A stretch of 6,593 bases of DNA, from NCBI GenBank assembly GCA_021809365.1, contig JAKBAC010000177.1, positions 1 to 6,593 on the forward strand, read 5' to 3'. The DNA comes from Planctomycetota bacterium (GTDB lineage: Bacteria; Planctomycetota; Phycisphaerae; WQYP01). Every line of letters begins with the position of its first letter. Within the stretch, counting starts at the first letter, position 1. Below, piece by piece: positions 6,519 through 6,593 of the stretch. Both the position numbers and the translations under genes were made by a program. Below the pieces are notes generated by a model. That model was not told where the DNA came from. It made no database searches and saw nothing but the letters and a program-made list of their open reading frames with translations.

Positions 6519-6593
6519 CTATTCGTTGTACAAAGCTTCTGCCTTTTTCAGGATGAGTGCTTTACCTAGGAGCCTGTCCGAGTAATCGCAATC
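6519..6593 (-). CDS. C-terminal end of an unidentified upstream gene
   Basis: One minus-strand frame stays open from the window edge to a TAG at 6519-6521, giving 24 residues that end KALILKKAEALYNE. The stop is 21 bp before the ATG of ftsI, the spacing expected inside an operon, and the tail looks like a charged, helical C-terminus. In canonical dcw clusters the gene here is ftsL, preceded by rsmH. The tail does not resemble the usual RsmH end, and FtsL is too variable to recognise from 24 residues. It could also be an open frame by chance, since 75 bases is little evidence. No function is assigned. Confidence 0.5.
   Translation of the reverse strand, partial: DCDYSDRLLGKALILKKAEALYNE

Overview
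The window is a bacterial chromosomal segment carrying part of the division and cell wall (dcw) cluster. Four long genes on the minus strand follow each other with almost no gaps: a class B penicillin-binding protein (ftsI), murE, murF and mraY. In the direction of transcription this is the canonical dcw order. The 3' end of an unidentified gene on the same strand lies just upstream of ftsI at the right edge. On the plus strand at the left edge is the 3' end of a KDPG/KHG aldolase gene, which converges on mraY.

Layout, left to right. 1-256: C-terminal part of an Eda-type aldolase (+). 257-426: a 170-bp gap between convergent genes, holding an unusual nested palindrome. 427-1542: mraY (-), with a TTG start and a strong GGAGG. 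1568-2989: murF (-). 2986-4539: murE (-), overlapping murF by 4 bp. 4539-6497: ftsI (-), sharing one base with murE (TGATG). 6519-6593: C-terminal 24 residues of an upstream gene (-). No rRNA, tRNA, insertion sequence or CRISPR array is visible.

The genes form one pathway. MurE adds the third stem-peptide residue to UDP-MurNAc-dipeptide; its DNPR motif predicts meso-diaminopimelate. MurF then adds D-Ala-D-Ala. MraY moves the finished phospho-MurNAc-pentapeptide onto undecaprenyl phosphate to make lipid I. FtsI cross-links the finished strands at the septum. Stop/start overlaps suggest one polycistronic message with translational coupling. The usual next genes (murD, ftsW, murG, murC) are absent: the run stops at mraY and meets a convergent sugar-acid aldolase gene.

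Organism: a diderm-type bacterium with meso-DAP peptidoglycan and moderately high GC. The style of MraY (GGVDDWLKL, PGSRDGL.WWEK) and of the aldolase (FPATTLGPGY, PTGGVD) reminds me of Planctomycetota, perhaps Phycisphaerae. That is pattern memory, not a search, and is tentative.

The coding part is ordinary core biology with a few residue-level oddities. The most unusual structure is at 264-382: five CAGTA units spaced 10, 9, 10 and 9 bp, then a compact AAGCTGG/CCAGCTT hairpin, then four TACTG-type units spaced exactly 9 bp. Four unit pairs and the hairpin share almost the same centre (323-324.5). It could be a bidirectional 3'-end structure, a phased protein-binding array or a remnant repeat element; the sequence alone does not decide.
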